Notes under the pieces: generated by a model
Database searches by the model: none
The model's input: the letters and a program-made list of their open reading frames with translations, nothing else
Told to the model about the DNA's origin: nothing
Program-made: the position numbers and the translations under genes
Assembly: GCA_021813645.1 (NCBI GenBank)
Contig: JAKAJW010000010.1
Location: 1-15,636, forward strand
DNA length: 15,636 nucleotides
DNA from: Pseudomonadota bacterium
GTDB lineage: Bacteria; Pseudomonadota; Alphaproteobacteria; Rhodobacterales; Rhodobacteraceae
Direction of reading: 5' to 3'
Shown: positions 14,346 through 15,636 of the stretch, piece after piece
Numbering within the stretch: position 1 is the stretch's first letter
Layout: each line of letters begins with the position of its first letter

Positions 14346-15529
14346 GCGGCGGGCGCCTTGGCCGCGGGCCGATCCCAGCCGCCCTGCGCCAGCACCTCGC
14401 CGAGGATGCGGGCCGCGGCCTCGACCTCTTCGGGGCCGATGAAGAGCGGGGTGAAGCCGAAGCGCAGGATGTCGGGGGCGCGGAAGTCGCCGATCACCCC
14501 GCGGGCGATCAGCGCCTGCATGACGGCGGCGCCCTCGGGGTGGCGGAAGCTGACCTGGCTGCCGCGCTGCGCCGGATCGCGCGGGCTGGCCAGGACCAGG
14601 CCCGGGCAAGCCGCCTCGACCCGGGCGATGAACAGCTCGGTCAGTTCGATCGAGCGGGCGCGGACCGCTTCGATCGTGGTCATGTCCCAGATGTCGAGCG
14701 CGGCGTCGAGCGCGGCGAGTTGAATTATCGGCGGCGTGCCGACGCGCATCCGCTCGATGCCGCGGCCGGGGCGGTACTCGGGCTCGAAGGCGAAGGGACT
14801 TTCGTGGCCGAGCCAGCCGGAGAGCGCGGGGCGCGCGGTTTCGGCGTGGCGCGGGGCGACATAGATGAAGGCCGGGCCGCCGGGGCCGGAGTTGAGGTAT
14901 TTGTAGGTGCAGCCGACGGCGAAATCCGCCCCCGCCTGGGCCAGCCGGACCGGGATGGCGCCGGCGGTATGGGCCAGATCCCAGACCGTCAGCGCGCCCA
15001 CCGCATGCGCCTTCGCGGTGAGGGCGGCCATGTCGTGCAGGCGGCCGCTGCGGTAGTCGGCCTCGGTCAGCAAGAGGACGGCCACCGTCTCGTCGAGCGC
15101 CTCGGCCACCGCCTCGGGGGCGACGGTGCGCAGCGTGTAGCCGCGGCCGAGGCTTTGGACGAGCCCATCGGCGATGTAGAGGTCGGAAGGGAAGTTGCCG
15201 GTGTCCGACAGGATCACCCGGCGGGTCGGGTTCAGCTCCAGCGCCGCGGCGAGCGCCTGGTAGACCTTGATCGAGAGCGTGTCGCCCATCACCACGCTGC
15301 CCGGCTCGGCGCCGATCAGCCGGCCGATGCGGTCGCCGATCCGGCGCGGCATCTCCATCCAGCCGGCGCGGGTCCAGGCGGTGATGAGCATCTCGCCCCA
15401 TTCCTCGGTCAGGGTGCGGGCGACGCGTTCGGCGGCGGCCTTGGGCAGCGGGCCGAGCGAATTGCCGTCGAGGTAGATCACCCCCGGAGGCACGTCGAAC
15501 ATGGCGCGGGTGGCGGCGAAATCGGTCAT
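14336..15529 (-). CDS. kynU: Kynureninase
   Basis: This 397-residue PLP enzyme of fold type I splits L-kynurenine into anthranilate and L-alanine, or hydroxykynurenine into hydroxyanthranilate. YLDGNSLGPLP (19-29) at the N-terminus is diagnostic. Asp194 and His197 in VWDLAHTAGA hold the cofactor ring, and Lys220 in CTYKYLNSGPGGPAF is the Schiff-base lysine. RVGTPPI and the C-terminal RFGFTPLFIGPEEV also match the family. The ATG at 15529 follows GGGAGA at good spacing; an upstream in-frame ATG adds 20 unconserved residues. A small hairpin lies in the leader. No tryptophan dioxygenase or formamidase gene is visible in this window, so whether it serves tryptophan breakdown or NAD synthesis is open. 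Confidence 0.95.
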   Translation of the reverse strand: MTDFAATRAMFDVPPGVIYLDGNSLGPLPKAAAERVARTLTEEWGEMLITAWTRAGWMEMPRRIGDRIGRLIGAEPGSVVMGDTLSIKVYQALAAALELNPTRRVILSDTGNFPSDLYIADGLVQSLGRGYTLRTVAPEAVAEALDETVAVLLLTEADYRSGRLHDMAALTAKAHAVGALTVWDLAHTAGAIPVRLAQAGADFAVGCTYKYLNSGPGGPAFIYVAPRHAETARPALSGWLGHESPFAFEPEYRPGRGIERMRVGTPPIIQLAALDAALDIWDMTTIEAVRARSIELTELFIARVEAACPGLVLASPRDPAQRGSQVSFRHPEGAAVMQALIARGVIGDFRAPDILRFGFTPLFIGPEEVEAAARILGEVLAQGGWDRPAAKAPAAAT

Positions 15530-15548
15530 CTGGGCTTCTCCCGGGGGT

Positions 15549-15563
15549 CTTCCCGGCGGGAAG
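15549..15563 (-). promoter_or_regulatory. small inverted repeat in the kynureninase leader
   Basis: CTTCCC-GCC-GGGAAG on the minus strand is a perfect 6-bp inverted repeat with a 3-base spacer, 20 bases before the start codon. It could be an operator or a leader hairpin. A TTGCGC/CACCTT promoter-like pair lies just upstream but is weak. Confidence 0.3.
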
Positions 15564-15636
15564 GTGCGGGCAAGCGGCGGCGGGCGCAAGCGGATTTTCC
15601 GGTCGGCGGCGGCATTTCGTGGACAAGCGGCCGGGG
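15564..15636. other. window end, upstream of kynureninase
   Basis: No gene is supported here. The stretch probably contains the kynureninase promoter, since its AT content rises around 15593-15600. Confidence 0.3.

Noticed and set aside
13405..14442. Plus-strand open frame opposite the HbpS-like and small membrane protein genes
   Set aside because: Both minus-strand genes have ribosome sites and family or membrane-helix features; the plus frame has none.

Overview
The window is GC-rich chromosomal DNA. It probably comes from an alphaproteobacterium of the Rhodobacteraceae type. The pointers are very high third-position GC, a GapR/DUF2312 protein (a family typical of Alphaproteobacteria), a Tat-type leader on the solute-binding protein, and protein styles familiar from Rhodobacterales. 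The family assignment is inference. No insertion sequence, integrase, phage gene or CRISPR array is visible, and it reads as ordinary chromosome.

Layout. (1) 1-1925: a divergent pair of envelope-glycan genes, a GT39/ArnT-like membrane glycosyltransferase (minus strand, cut by the window edge) and a DPM1-like GT2 fused to a GtrA domain. A dienelactone-hydrolase family enzyme follows (1989-2729). (2) 3006-7645: a complete five-gene branched-chain amino-acid-type ABC importer in the order binding protein, LivH, LivM, LivG, LivF. There is a strong hairpin after the binding protein, and the last four genes touch or overlap. (3) 7684-8469: a PAP2 phosphatase, convergent with a CHASE-PAS histidine kinase on the minus strand (8502-10682). 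(4) 10917-11163: tRNA-Thr(UGU) with its own promoter and a classic terminator on the minus strand. A plus-strand promoter with a perfect TATAAT box drives an unannotated sulfotransferase-like protein (11164-12069). The coding end of that gene overlaps the end of the convergent gapR-like gene by 28 bp. (5) 12550-15529: a minus-strand series of a PuuD-type glutamine-amidotransferase hydrolase, an HbpS/GlcG-like protein, a 71-residue two-helix membrane protein and kynureninase.

How the genes fit together: the importer is a self-contained operon of unknown substrate. The glycosyltransferases probably make and use a polyprenyl-phosphate sugar to decorate an envelope glycan or lipid. The right-hand genes (kynureninase, PuuD-like, HbpS-like) look like separate metabolic genes rather than one pathway.

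The most interesting signals are: the sulfotransferase-like protein that keeps the family's later motifs but has lost the PAPS-binding loop; a histidine kinase with an apparent insertion in its dimerisation/phosphoacceptor hairpin; five tandem 11-bp repeats upstream of gapR; and a pattern in which each of four consecutive minus-strand genes ends in its own, unrelated short direct repeat. I found no convincing new multi-gene system.
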